64,000 nt of DNA, taken from assembly GCA_963775635.1 (NCBI GenBank), contig CAVZJO010000003.1:1-64000 (forward strand). The letters are read 5' to 3'. Below the pieces are notes generated by a model. It was not told the DNA's origin. It did not search any database and saw only the letters and a list, made by a program, of their open reading frames with translations. This document shows, piece after piece, positions 8,705-17,698 of this stretch. This DNA comes from JALORV01 sp963775635. GTDB lineage: Bacteria; Pseudomonadota; Gammaproteobacteria; Burkholderiales; Burkholderiaceae_F. The translations under genes and the position numbers were made by a program. Within the stretch, counting starts at the first letter, position 1; every line of letters starts with the position of its first letter.

Positions 8705-9463
8705 TCACTCGTCGACGAGCCGATTGAGCTGGGTCGGATCGACTTTAGGTGCCTCGCGCTTTGCTTCGTCGAGCGCGATCCCGTTGCGCTCCAGCGCCGC
8801 AACCAGACGATCGATCTCGCGTTGCTGGGCCACGGCGTGGTCGATCAGGCCATGCAGTGCCTTGGCCAGCGGATCATCGCCGTTCTGTGTGATTCCATAG
8901 GCTGAGAATCCCATCTGATTGGCGGCCTGCTCGCGCCGCGCGTCGGCTTCCTTGTGCAGGATGCGCGCCGGGTTGCCGACCGCAGTCGCCCCGGGCGGAA
9001 CCTCCTTCAGCACCACCGCGTTGGAACCGATGCGCGCACCGTCTCCGACCGTGAAGCCGCCGACGACCTTCGCGCCGGCACCGACGATGACGTTTCGCCC
9101 CAGCGTCGGATGGCGCTTGGCACCCTTCGCAAGCGACGTGCCTCCGAGCGTCACGCCCTGATAGATGGTCGTACCGTCACCGATCTCTGCGGTTTCGCCG
9201 ATCACGATCCCCATTCCGTGGTCAATGAAGACATAGCGACCGATCTGCGCGCCGGGATGGATCTCGATGCCGGTCAGCCAGCGCGAGATGTGCGAAATGA
9301 AGCGCGCGAGCCACAGCAGGCCGGCCTTCCAGATCGCGTGCGCCAGCCGATGCAACGTCAGCGCGTGCAGGCCGGGGTAGCAGGTCAGCACCTCCCAGCG
9401 CGAGCGCGCGGCGGGATCGCGCTCCAGGATGCAGTTGATGTCTTCTCGCAGGTGCGTGAACAT
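8705..9463 (-). CDS. cysE: Serine O-acetyltransferase
   Basis: Acetylates L-serine with acetyl-CoA to O-acetylserine, the cysteine precursor. The 252-residue product has the N-terminal helical domain MFTHLREDINCILERDPAAR and a left-handed beta-helix of hexapeptide repeats with GAQIGRYVFIDHGMGIVIGE. The histidine of DHGMG belongs to the active site. The C-terminal tail (about 60 residues past the hexapeptides) is long and charged. The ATG at 9463 was chosen over one 63 nt upstream. A palindromic repeat element separates it from the upstream gene trmJ. Confidence 0.93.
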   Translation of the reverse strand: MFTHLREDINCILERDPAARSRWEVLTCYPGLHALTLHRLAHAIWKAGLLWLARFISHISRWLTGIEIHPGAQIGRYVFIDHGMGIVIGETAEIGDGTTIYQGVTLGGTSLAKGAKRHPTLGRNVIVGAGAKVVGGFTVGDGARIGSNAVVLKEVPPGATAVGNPARILHKEADARREQAANQMGFSAYGITQNGDDPLAKALHGLIDHAVAQQREIDRLVAALERNGIALDEAKREAPKVDPTQLNRLVDE

Positions 9464-9514
9464 GGTCGATGGAATGAATGCCCCGTCGATTGTACGGAGG
9501 CGTGGCGGTTGCCA

Positions 9515-9781
9515 GGGCCTGCTCACGCCAAAGCCGGGAGTGCGAAGGCGAATGGCGGGATGCAGTGCGAGGCGCCGCGAGCGCCGTTGGTAGATACCAA
9601 CAAGCGAAGCGGCAACGACGCAATGCGCCCGCCATTCGCCTTCCCGCCGGGTTGGGCCGAAATGCGGCGTCTGCTTTGTCGGACGGCTTGCGAATGGGAG
9701 CTACCATTCGCCGCGCCGCCCTTCGCGCATTCATCCGCATTGCGGCCCAACGCATCTCCCGCATTTGGCGTGAACAGGCCC
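9515..9781. repeat. Palindromic MITE-like element, copy A
   Basis: A 267-bp element about 90% identical to 22379-22644. Imperfect terminal inverted repeats GGGCCTGYTCACGCCAAA close it (9515-9532 with 9764-9781). Inside are two long inverted-repeat arms: a 16-bp perfect one (GAAGGCGAATGGCGGG at 9544-9559 with 9628-9643) and a 17-bp one (9651-9667 with 9735-9751, one mismatch). These enclose small hairpins at 9571-9585, 9586-9601 and 9690-9711. The right end is followed by TA, the left preceded by CA. The right end lies in the trmJ stop codon: TAG is made from the flank plus the first base of the element. No credible ORF is inside. Confidence 0.85.
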
Positions 9782-10581
9782 TAGCCGCGGCGCTTGCGTC
9801 CGGTCCGCTCGGCACGCGGCTGGATCACCGCGGCCAGCACGCCGCGCAGCAGATCGACCTCGGTCTGAGTCGGGCGCGCCCGGTTGAAGAGCCGCCGCAG
9901 CCGCACCATCAGCGTCTTCGGTTCGGCGGGATCGTGGAACCCAACCGCGGCCGCGGCTTGCTCGAAGTGCGCATACAGCTTTTCGAGCGCGTCGACGCCG
10001 GCCGGCGGGTCGTCGTCATCGAAGCGTCGCTGCCCCGGCTGGATGGCCGACGTGCCGCGCAGCGCGAGTTGCGCCTCGTACGCAGCGACCTGCACCGACT
10101 GCGCCAGATTGAGCGACGCAAAGTCCGGGTTGGCCGGAATCGCGCAGCAGACCTGGCAGCGCTGCACATCGGCGTTCGACAGTCCGCTGCGCTCGGTGCC
10201 AAAAACGAAAGCGACATCGCCCGCGCCTAGAGCCGCAAGCTGCTGCGCACACTCGCCGGCCACGTCGCGCAGGTCGCGCAGCGCTGGGCCGTATTCGCGG
10301 TCATAGCCGGTCATCGCCACGGCGAACGAAACGCCCTGCAGCGCCTCGGGGACACTCGCGACGCAGTGACTGGCCAGCAGCACGTCGGCTGCGCCGGTGG
10401 CTAGCGCGACTGCGTCCGCATCCTCGCGGTAAGTCGCGCTGCGCGGCGACACCACGACCAGCCGGCTGAATCCCATCGTCTTGATCGCGCGGGCGGCCGC
10501 GCCGATGTTGGCAGCGAGCGTCGGTTCCACCAGCACGAATCGAACGCGATCAAACGATGATGAAGGCAACGAGGCACTCAC
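9781..10581 (-). CDS. trmJ: tRNA (cytidine/uridine-2'-O-)-methyltransferase
   Basis: SPOUT-family methyltransferase that 2'-O-methylates nucleotide 32 of tRNAs. The 266-residue protein starts with the TrmH/TrmJ pattern VRFVLVEPTLAANIGAAARA and has the SAM-knot motifs FVFGTERSGLSN and ASLNLAQSVQVAAYE. The C-terminal 100 residues are the TrmJ extension. The start is GTG at 10581, since no ATG lies near. Its TAG stop is formed at the edge of the palindromic element. It is divergent from suhB, a neighbour of trmJ in many proteobacteria. Confidence 0.92.
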   Translation of the reverse strand: MSASLPSSSFDRVRFVLVEPTLAANIGAAARAIKTMGFSRLVVVSPRSATYREDADAVALATGAADVLLASHCVASVPEALQGVSFAVAMTGYDREYGPALRDLRDVAGECAQQLAALGAGDVAFVFGTERSGLSNADVQRCQVCCAIPANPDFASLNLAQSVQVAAYEAQLALRGTSAIQPGQRRFDDDDPPAGVDALEKLYAHFEQAAAAVGFHDPAEPKTLMVRLRRLFNRARPTQTEVDLLRGVLAAVIQPRAERTGRKRRG

Positions 10582-10667
10582 GGTAACCGATGCGGTGATC
10601 GACTAAGATGCGAGGGTCAGTCTAGAACCTATCCGATGCGGCGGCGGTTCTGCCGCCCGCGCCCACC

Positions 10668-11462
10668 ATGCACCCGATGCTCAATACGGCCGTCAAGGCC
10701 GCGCGCAAGGCTGGTTCCATCATCAACCGAGCCAGCGTCGACCTCGACGGTGTCCGCATCAGCACCAAGGGGCGCAGCGACTTCGTCACCGAGGTCGACC
10801 ATGCGGCGGAGCATGCCATCGTCGACACGCTGCTGAAGGCGTATCCAGATCACGCGATACTGGCCGAGGAGTCGGGCGCAAAGGGCGATTCCGAGTACAC
10901 CTGGATCATCGATCCGCTCGACGGAACCACGAACTTCATCCATGGGTTCCCGCAGTACGCGGTATCCATCGGGCTGCGCCATCGCGGCCTGATTACGCAG
11001 GCGGTCGTCTATGACCCGACCCGCAACGAGCTCTTCACCGCGACGCGCGGGCGTGGAGCCTTCCTCAACGAGCGGCGCATCCGCGTGTCGCGCCGCGATC
11101 GACTGGGCGAAAGCCTGATCGGCACCGGCTTTCCATTCCGCAGCTTCGAGCACCTCGACGAGTACGTGCGCATGTTCAAGAGCATCACCGAGCACACCGC
11201 GGGAATCCGCCGCCCTGGTGCAGCTGCGCTCGACCTCGCCTATGTAGCGGCCGGACGGCTAGACGGATTCTGGGAGATGGGCCTGTCGGCGTGGGACATG
11301 GCCGCGGGCAGCCTGCTGATCCTCGAAGCCGGCGGACTGGTATCGAACTTCAACGGCGAGACCGGCTACCTCGACGATGGTCGCATCGTCTGCGGTGCGC
11401 CGCGCATCTTTCCGCAGTTGCTGCGCCTGGTGCAGCAGGTCCATCCGGGCGGAGTCGACTAA
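10668..11462 (+). CDS. suhB: Inositol-1-monophosphatase family protein
   Basis: Mg-dependent phosphatase of the FIG superfamily; in E. coli SuhB also acts in rRNA antitermination and ribosome maturation. The 264-residue product shows motif 1 (EVDHAAE ... AEESG), motif 2 (WIIDPLDGTTNFIHGFPQ) and the C-terminal motif LSAWDMAAGSLLILEAGG. It is divergent from trmJ across an 86-bp gap that must contain both promoters. mutS follows 17 nt downstream. Confidence 0.93.
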   Translation: MHPMLNTAVKAARKAGSIINRASVDLDGVRISTKGRSDFVTEVDHAAEHAIVDTLLKAYPDHAILAEESGAKGDSEYTWIIDPLDGTTNFIHGFPQYAVSIGLRHRGLITQAVVYDPTRNELFTATRGRGAFLNERRIRVSRRDRLGESLIGTGFPFRSFEHLDEYVRMFKSITEHTAGIRRPGAAALDLAYVAAGRLDGFWEMGLSAWDMAAGSLLILEAGGLVSNFNGETGYLDDGRIVCGAPRIFPQLLRLVQQVHPGGVD

Positions 11463-11479
11463 GCGCTGCCCGTGTCCGC

Positions 11480-14150
11480 ATGCAGTCGACTTCGCGCGGC
11501 ACGTTGACCGGCGCCACTGGCGTCGATCCGGGAACGCCGTTGCCGGGCGCAGCGCGTGGCGACCTGCGCGGACACACGCCGATGATGGCGCAATACCTGC
11601 GCATCAAGGCGGACCATCCGGATGCTCTGCTGTTCTACCGGATGGGCGATTTCTACGAACTGTTCTACGACGATGCCGAACGCGGTGCGCGCCTGCTCGA
11701 CATCACGCTGACTTCGCGCGGCGCGTCGGCCGGCATGCCGGTGAAAATGGCGGGCGTTCCGGTCGTGTCGGTCGAGCAATACCTTGCCCGGCTGGTCCGG
11801 CTCGGCGAAAGCGTTGCGATCTGCGAGCAGATCGGCGATCCAGCCACCAGCAAAGGGCCAGTCGATCGCAAGGTCGTGCGAGTCGTCACGCCTGGCACAC
11901 TGACCGACATCAGCGCTGCTGCAGGCCAAGGCCGACGCACCGTTGCTGGCGGTAGCGCCTCCGATGCAGCGCGGCGGACCGTTCGGCCTCGCATGGTTGG
12001 TGCTGTCGTCGGGAGAACTGCGCGCGGCTTCGGTCGCGGCGGCGGCGCTGCCCTCTGAGCTGGCGCGCATCACACCGTCCGAAGTGCTGGTGGCCGAAGC
12101 CTGGTCGGATGCGCTGGCGGCGCCGGTGGGGAGTGCCGGTGCCGTCGTGCGCTCGCGCCCTGACTGGCACTTCGACGCGGTACGCGGCGCAGCGACGCTG
12201 CGCGAAGTACTGCAAGTCGCCGCGCTCGATGCATTCGGTGTCGCCGACGCGCCCGAGATTCTCGCGGCTGCTTCGGCACTGCTCGACTACGCCCGCTCGA
12301 CCCAGGGCGGACGCTTGCCGCACGTCGCCACCCTGAGGCGCGAGACGCTGTCCGACTACCTGATCCTCGATCCGGTGACCCGGCGCAACCTGGAGATCAC
12401 GGCGCCGCTGCGCGGCGACGACGGGCCGACGCTGTTCGGCCTGCTCGACCGCTGCGAGACATCGATGGGCAGCCGCCGCCTGCGGCACTGGCTACATCAT
12501 CCTTGTCGCGACGCCGCGACCCCGGCCGCGCGTCATCGCGCAATCGCCGAACTGCTCGATGCCGCAGCACTGAACGAGACAGTGCGCGGCACGCTACACG
12601 GGGTGCCGGACCTCGAGCGCATCGCGACCCGCATCACACTGCGCGCCGTGCGTCCGCGCGAACTCGCTGCCCTGCGCGACGCGCTGCCCGCCGTCGGCCG
12701 GCTGGTCGAACAGCTAGGCTCACCCGCGACGCAGTTGCTGTCGGACTTGCAGGCCGGCTGCCGTCTGCCGAGCACCCTCGCCGCGCGACTCGACAATGCG
12801 TTGCACGCCGAGCCTGCGCACGCCGTACGCGATGGTGACGTAATCGCCGCCGGTCACGATGCCGAACTCGACGAACTGCGCGCACTGCGCGACCACACCG
12901 GGCAGTTCCTGGTCGACCTCGAAGTGCGCGAGCGCGCGCGCACCGGTATCGCCAACCTGCGGGTCGAATACAACCGCGTGCACGGCTTCTACATCGAGGT
13001 CACGCACGGCCAGACCGCCAAGGTCCCGGACGATTACCGCCGGCGTCAGACGCTGAAGAACGCCGAGCGCTACATCACGCCCGAACTGAAGTCGTTCGAG
13101 GACCGCGTGCTCTCGGCACAGGAACGCGCGCTCGCGCGCGAGAAGGCGTTATACGACGCGCTGGTCGATTCGCTGGCCGATGAGGTACCGGCGCTGCAGC
13201 GCGCGGCCGACGCAATTGCCGCCCTCGACGTGCTGGCCGCGCTCGCGCACCATGCGAGGCTGGCCCGATGGGTCGCGCCCGAACTCGTCGACCGGGTCGG
13301 CATCGAGATCCGCGGCGCGCGCCATGCGGTTGTCGAGCACGAACCCGAGACCTATGTCCCGAACGACTGCGTGCTGCACCCGGGCCGCCGCCTGCTAGTG
13401 ATCACCGGCCCGAACATGGGCGGCAAGTCGACCTACATGCGCTCAATCGCGTTGATCGCGCTGCTTGCCTACGCTGGCAGCTTCGTCCCCGCCACGGGCG
13501 CGCGGCTAGGTCCGATCGACCGGATCCTGACACGCATCGGCGCCGCCGACGATTTGGCCCGCGGTCGCTCGACCTTCATGGTCGAGATGACCGAGGCCGC
13601 TGCCATCCTGGCGAGCGCGACCGAGACGAGCCTTGTGCTGATGGACGAGATCGGCCGTGGCACATCGACGTTTGACGGCATGGCGCTCGCGGCGGCGATC
13701 GCGCGCGAGCTGGTCGAGAAGAATCGCTGCCTGACCCTGTTCGCGACGCACTACTTCGAACTGACCCAGCTCGCCGAGCAGCACGCCGAGGTGGCGAATG
13801 TGCACGTCGCAGCCGCGGAGTCCAACGGCCGCGTCGTGTTCCTGCACGAAGTACGGCCGGGGCCGGCAAGTCAGAGCTACGGACTGGCGGTCGCGCAGCT
13901 CGCTGGAGTGCCGGGCGCCGTCGTGCGGCGCGCTCGCGGCGTGCTCGGCCAGCTCGAGGAGCGTGCGCTAGGCGCCCGCCCTCAGCTCGATCTGTTCGCG
14001 CCCACCGCGGAGACGGCTGCACTGCCCGATCGCGACCATGATCTGCGCGAGCGCCTGCGGGACGTCGATCTCGATGAACTGTCGCCCCGCGACGCGCATG
14101 CGCTGCTCGGCGAACTGCAAAGGCTCGCCGGCGAGTTCGGCGACAGCTGA
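11480..14150 (+). CDS. mutS: DNA mismatch repair protein MutS (frameshifted as read)
   Basis: Recognises base mismatches and starts methyl-directed repair. The gene reads in two frames: residues 1 to about 146 (mismatch-recognition domain, RMGDFYELFYDDAERGARLL) run from the ATG at 11480, then one extra base near 11912-11922 moves the frame. The rest continues from LLQAKADAPLLAV to the stop at 14150. The span is 2671 nt, that is 890 codons plus one base, so a single inserted base explains everything. The ATPase domain is intact: Walker A GPNMGGKSTYMR, STFMVEMTEAA and DEIGRGTSTFDGMALA. Either a consensus error or a true mutS loss (a mutator genotype). Confidence 0.92.
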
Positions 14151-14201
14151 CCCGTCGCCCGCGTGGGCACTGTCGTCATGCGCATGTGCCGCGCGGGCCG
14201 G

Positions 14202-14705
14202 CTAGTGCCGCGTCTTCGAAGCGTCGCCGACTGAAAAGAAATCGGGCACGACGACGCGCTCTGCATCCTGCAGTTCCTCGGCACTAGCCTCGCGCACCTC
14301 GACCACGCGGATATCGAACCGCAGCGCCATGCCGGCCAGCGGATGATTGCCGTCGAGGACGGCCATGCCTTCGGCAATGTCGGTGATCGTGAAAAGGCAC
14401 GGATCCTCGCCGCCCGGACCCGTCGCCTCGACGCGCAGGCCGATCGACGCATCGGTACCGAGATCCTTGACCGGCGCCAACATCACCAGGTCCGGCTCGT
14501 AGTTTCCGAACGCGTCCTCGGGCTCCAGCTGCAAGGTGATGTGCGCGCCGACCTCTTTGCCGGCCAGCGCCTGCTCGATGCGTGGAAAAATGTCGTCACG
14601 CCCATGCAGGTAGACAAGCGGCGCGTCGGACTTCTCTAGCAGATTGCCCTGCGCGTCGTACATCGACACGTCGAGGCTTACCAGCGCATCGTCAGCGATC
14701 TTCAT
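14202..14705 (-). CDS. SlyD/FKBP-type peptidyl-prolyl isomerase
   Basis: A 167-residue FKBP-like protein without signal peptide, so a cytoplasmic chaperone/prolyl isomerase. It has YDAQGNLLEKSDAPLVYLHG at the start, then IEQALAGKEVGAHITLQLEP and the SlyD-type insert ending DGNHPLAGMALRFD. It lacks the histidine-rich metal-binding tail of E. coli SlyD, so it is closer to the FkpB/SlpA type in its C-terminus. The ATG at 14705 was chosen because homology begins there. It converges with mutS and is divergent from the RoxA-like gene. Confidence 0.88.
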   Translation of the reverse strand: MKIADDALVSLDVSMYDAQGNLLEKSDAPLVYLHGRDDIFPRIEQALAGKEVGAHITLQLEPEDAFGNYEPDLVMLAPVKDLGTDASIGLRVEATGPGGEDPCLFTITDIAEGMAVLDGNHPLAGMALRFDIRVVEVREASAEELQDAERVVVPDFFSVGDASKTRH

Positions 14706-14747
14706 TCTCTTCCTGCAGACCGAACCGATTATGCGCTGGCCGATTCC

Positions 14748-14753
14748 TATAAT
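14748..14753 (+). promoter_or_regulatory. Possible -10 box, near-leaderless start
   Basis: A perfect TATAAT ends 7 nt before the ATG at 14761 of the oxygenase gene. If used, the transcript would start at or within a base or two of the ATG. No clear -35 is visible, and no Shine-Dalgarno sequence precedes the ATG. Confidence 0.3.
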
Positions 14754-14760
14754 CCCCCAC

Positions 14761-15897
14761 ATGACGGTCCAGGTACTGCGCAGGCTGGGTGCGTTGCCGA
14801 TCGCGCGCTTCATGCGCGAGGCGTGGCAGCGCAAGCCGCTGCTGGTGCGCGCCGCGATCCCCGATTTCGTCGCGCCCGTTGCTCGCGAACGGCTGTTCGA
14901 ACTCGCGGCGAGCGAACAGGCGGAGACGCGGCTGATCGAGCGTCGTAACGGAAACTGGACGGTGCGCCACGGGCCGTTCGAGCGGCTGCCGTCGACACGC
15001 CGGCGCGAGTGGACGGTGCTGTTGCAGGGCGCCGATCTGCTCGACGAGTCCGCGCATGCGCTGCTGCAACGGTTCCGCTTCGTGCCGGACGCGCGACTCG
15101 ACGACATCATGGTGAGCTACGCGTCGGACGGCGGCGGCGTGGGTCCGCACGTCGACGCCTACGACGTGTTCCTGCTGCAGACCTCGGGACGCCGTCGCTG
15201 GCGGATCAGTCGTCAGCACGATCTCCGAATGATCGAGGACGCCCCGCTGCGCATCCTGTCCAACTTCCGTCCGACCGATGAGTTCATGCTGGAGCCCGGA
15301 GACCTGCTGTACCTGCCGCCGGGTGTCGCGCACGAAGGCACCGCGATCGGCGAATGCATCACTTGCTCTATCGGCTTTCGTGCCTTCGACTACCAGGAGT
15401 TGCTCGAGCCCTATCTCGCCGAATTCGCCGCGCATGCGGCGGTGCCCGGTCGGTACGCCGACGCCGGGCAGCCGGCGACCCGGCGTCCTTCGGCGCTGCC
15501 CTCGTCGATGCGGGATCGCGTGCACCAGATGCTGAATGCCCGTCGACCAAGCCTGCATGACACTGCACGCTTCTTGCTGACCTACCTGTCTGAACCGAAA
15601 GCTCAGGTTATCTTCGAGCGCCCGTTGAGCGCATTGCGGCGAGCGACGTTTGCCACGCGGGTGCGCTCCAGCGGCGTGCGGCTCGATCGCCGCACGCGAT
15701 TCCTCTACGACGGCCCGCTGATCGGCATCAATGGGGAATGCGAGCGGGTAGAGAGCGATACCTCCGTGTCGCTGCACCGTCTGGCCGACACGCGCGGGCT
15801 GCCGCCAGGGCCGTATGCGGAACAGTTGCTCGACCGCCTGCACGAGTGGTACCTCGCCGGCTGGCTGCGCATCGCACCCGCGGGGACATCCGGATGA
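14761..15897 (+). CDS. Cupin-domain ribosomal oxygenase (RoxA/YcfD family)
   Basis: A 2-oxoglutarate/Fe(II) JmjC-like hydroxylase; E. coli YcfD hydroxylates an arginine of ribosomal protein L16. The 378-residue protein has the family N-terminus (ARFMREAWQRKPLLVRAAI), the metal triad HVDAYDVF and PPGVAHEG (H-x-D ... H) with the jelly-roll core between, and the C-terminal dimerisation and winged-helix-like region. Its stop overlaps the start of the next gene (ATGA), so the two are translationally coupled. The exact substrate is inferred from the family. Confidence 0.88.
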   Translation: MTVQVLRRLGALPIARFMREAWQRKPLLVRAAIPDFVAPVARERLFELAASEQAETRLIERRNGNWTVRHGPFERLPSTRRREWTVLLQGADLLDESAHALLQRFRFVPDARLDDIMVSYASDGGGVGPHVDAYDVFLLQTSGRRRWRISRQHDLRMIEDAPLRILSNFRPTDEFMLEPGDLLYLPPGVAHEGTAIGECITCSIGFRAFDYQELLEPYLAEFAAHAAVPGRYADAGQPATRRPSALPSSMRDRVHQMLNARRPSLHDTARFLLTYLSEPKAQVIFERPLSALRRATFATRVRSSGVRLDRRTRFLYDGPLIGINGECERVESDTSVSLHRLADTRGLPPGPYAEQLLDRLHEWYLAGWLRIAPAGTSG

Positions 15898-16409
15898 AAC
15901 CGTCGGAAATGAAGCTGGAGGACAAGGCGCCGGAGCGCGCTTTGATCTCGTCGCGCGCGGACATGCAGGACGCGGTGCTGATCGCGCTTAGCCTTGCCGA
16001 ACGCAGCATTCGCTGCCTGCACCGCGATCTGACCATATTCGACCTTGGCAGCGTGGCCGCCGAGCAGCGCATGGCGAAGCTGCTGCTGGCGCATCGCGCG
16101 TCACGCATCCGACTGCTCGTCGACGATGCAACGTGGCTCGAAAGCGCGGCTCCGCGCCTGCGGGCGCTGCAACGACGCTACTCGCACGCGCTGGAGATGA
16201 GAATCGCGGCCGCCGACGATCCCGTCGGCGACGATGCCTGCCTGATCGTCGACGATCACGGAGCTATCGAGCTGAAACCTACCGCAGCACCGCGAGGCGA
16301 TTTCTGGGTGCACAACAAGCCGCACGTGCAGCCGCTGGCGATGGCGTTCGAGCGACGCTGGAACGACGCTGGGCACAACATGGCCGTCGTGCCGCTGGGT
16401 CTCGGCTGA
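15894..16409 (+). CDS. Conserved protein coupled to the RoxA-like gene (DUF7931-like)
   Basis: A 171-residue soluble protein with no signal peptide or membrane segment. The fold looks like half of a phospholipase-D-like domain (HRDLTIFDLGSVAAEQRM, RIRLLVDDATWL, LIVDDHGAIEL), but the catalytic HKD motif is absent, so I do not assign an enzyme activity. The ATG overlaps the stop of the oxygenase gene (ATGA), and such pairs recur in betaproteobacteria, which suggests a shared process. The DUF assignment is from memory. Confidence 0.7.
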   Translation: MKPSEMKLEDKAPERALISSRADMQDAVLIALSLAERSIRCLHRDLTIFDLGSVAAEQRMAKLLLAHRASRIRLLVDDATWLESAAPRLRALQRRYSHALEMRIAAADDPVGDDACLIVDDHGAIELKPTAAPRGDFWVHNKPHVQPLAMAFERRWNDAGHNMAVVPLGLG

Positions 16410-16601
16410 ACGAAATGTGCGATTTCGCTGGTGATCATGCCAATGCCTATAATCACCCCTTGGCGCTGCCTCTGGTCACGAAGTCCGCCTCACCCGCATT
16501 CGCCAAACGCAGAATCGGTGACATTGAACTCGTCGCATCGCATTCGGTCGCTTACTCAGTAGGCACCTGCGCATGAATCCACTTACTCACAAAGGTTGCA
16601 C

Positions 16602-16838
16602 ATGAACAAGTCATTTCTCCTGGCTTCGATAATGGTTGTCGCCCTGGCGGCCTGCGGCAAGCAGGAAACGCCACCCCCGGCGCCCGCACCGGCGCCGTCA
16701 GCCGCCCCGACACCGGCCCCGGCCCCGGCTCCGGCTCCACCTGCTGCAGACGCCGCCAAGCCCGCCGATACCGCCCCGGCCCCGGCGATGCCGGCCGACA
16801 CGTCGGCCGACAAGTCCAAGGAAGGTGCAAAGAAGTAA
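16602..16838 (+). CDS. Small Ala/Pro-rich lipoprotein
   Basis: A 78-residue protein beginning MNKSFLLASIMVVALAACGK, a type II signal peptide with lipobox LAAC (cysteine 18). After the cysteine the whole mature part is low-complexity alanine/proline with a lysine-rich end (about residues 25-78), like a spacer or peptidoglycan-associated tether. Function unknown. A perfect TATAAT at 16448-16453 could be its -10 box with a long 5' leader; no good -35 is seen. A terminator follows directly, so it is probably monocistronic. Confidence 0.8.
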   Translation: MNKSFLLASIMVVALAACGKQETPPPAPAPAPSAAPTPAPAPAPAPPAADAAKPADTAPAPAMPADTSADKSKEGAKK

Positions 16839-16856
16839 ATGCGTTGGTAGTCAGAA

Positions 16857-16886
16857 GGGGCGGCACTGCCGCCTCTTTTGTTTTTC
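16857..16886 (+). terminator. Rho-independent terminator of the lipoprotein gene
   Basis: Stem GGCGGC / GCCGCC (16859-16864 with 16868-16873), 3-nt loop, then the T-rich tract TCTTTTGTTTTT. It lies 18 nt after the lipoprotein stop and before the convergent MBL gene. Confidence 0.8.
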
Positions 16887-16915
16887 ATTTCCAGCCGCAA
16901 CCGCCGCGCTGTGCG

Positions 16916-17692
16916 CTACACCTCGCGCCAGTCCATACCGTCATCCTGATCCGCTACCGCGACCTCTAGTGCGCTGCAGCCGAGCACGGCACCGAGGCAA
17001 GCGCGGGCCAGGTCGGGGCGGTTGTTGCTGCGAGACAGATGGGCTGCGGCCACCCATTGCAGATGACGGCGGTCTACGCGACGCAGGATGTCGGCTGCCT
17101 GCACATTCGACAGATGGCCGCGTCCACCCGCGATGCGTGCCTTCAGGAACGGTGGATAGCCTCCATCGCGCAGCATCGCCGCGTCGTGATTGCACTCGAG
17201 GATCAGCGAATGCAGCCCCGACAATGCCGCGACGATCGTCGTCGAGCATTCGCCGGCGTCGGTCAGCATCGCTGCACGGCGGTCCCCGTCGGTGAAGCTG
17301 AACTGGACCGGCTCGAGGGCATCGTGCGGCACTGCGAACGGCTCGACCTTCAGCGGACCGATCTCAACCGGCCACCCGGCCTCGATACGGTTCCATTCGA
17401 CCTCCAATGCATCAAAGCCCGAGGCCACGGCGGTACCGTCAGTGCAGTAGACCGGAATGCGGTGCACACGGGCGCAGGCTTCGACACCGGCGACGTGATC
17501 GTCGTGCTCATGCGTGACGAAAATGGCATCGAGCGACGAGAACTCGAGCGCCGCGCGCTGCAGGCGCTGCTCGAGTTGACGCAGGTTGAAACCGTTGTCG
17601 ATCAGAATGCGCGTCGTGAACAGCCCCTCGCGGGCTTCCACCACCAGCGCATTGCCGCCGCTGCCAGAGCCGAGACTGCAGACGCGCAGCAC
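16916..17692 (-). CDS. MBL-fold metallohydrolase (WalJ/YycJ-like)
   Basis: A 258-residue metallo-beta-lactamase-fold protein with the metal motif THEHDDH near residue 60. It starts with the WalJ-type sequence RVCSLGSGSGGNALVVE and ends with the family pattern WVAAAHLSRSNN. Relatives (YycJ) are proposed to act on DNA or RNA, with exonuclease activity reported, but the activity here is inferred only from the fold. It is the last gene of the dapA-bamC run, 6 nt downstream of bamC. Confidence 0.85.
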   Translation of the reverse strand: MLRVCSLGSGSGGNALVVEAREGLFTTRILIDNGFNLRQLEQRLQRAALEFSSLDAIFVTHEHDDHVAGVEACARVHRIPVYCTDGTAVASGFDALEVEWNRIEAGWPVEIGPLKVEPFAVPHDALEPVQFSFTDGDRRAAMLTDAGECSTTIVAALSGLHSLILECNHDAAMLRDGGYPPFLKARIAGGRGHLSNVQAADILRRVDRRHLQWVAAAHLSRSNNRPDLARACLGAVLGCSALEVAVADQDDGMDWREV

Positions 17693-17698
17693 AGCGCG

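Noticed and set aside
9478..9784. Open frames through the palindromic elements (also at 22376-22636)
   Set aside because: They cross element borders, differ between copies and have no ribosome sites. The sequence is better explained by nested inverted repeats.
11900..11930. Programmed frameshift in mutS
   Set aside because: There is no slippery heptamer or following pseudoknot, and MutS is not known to use recoding; several other genes here show the same kind of indel.
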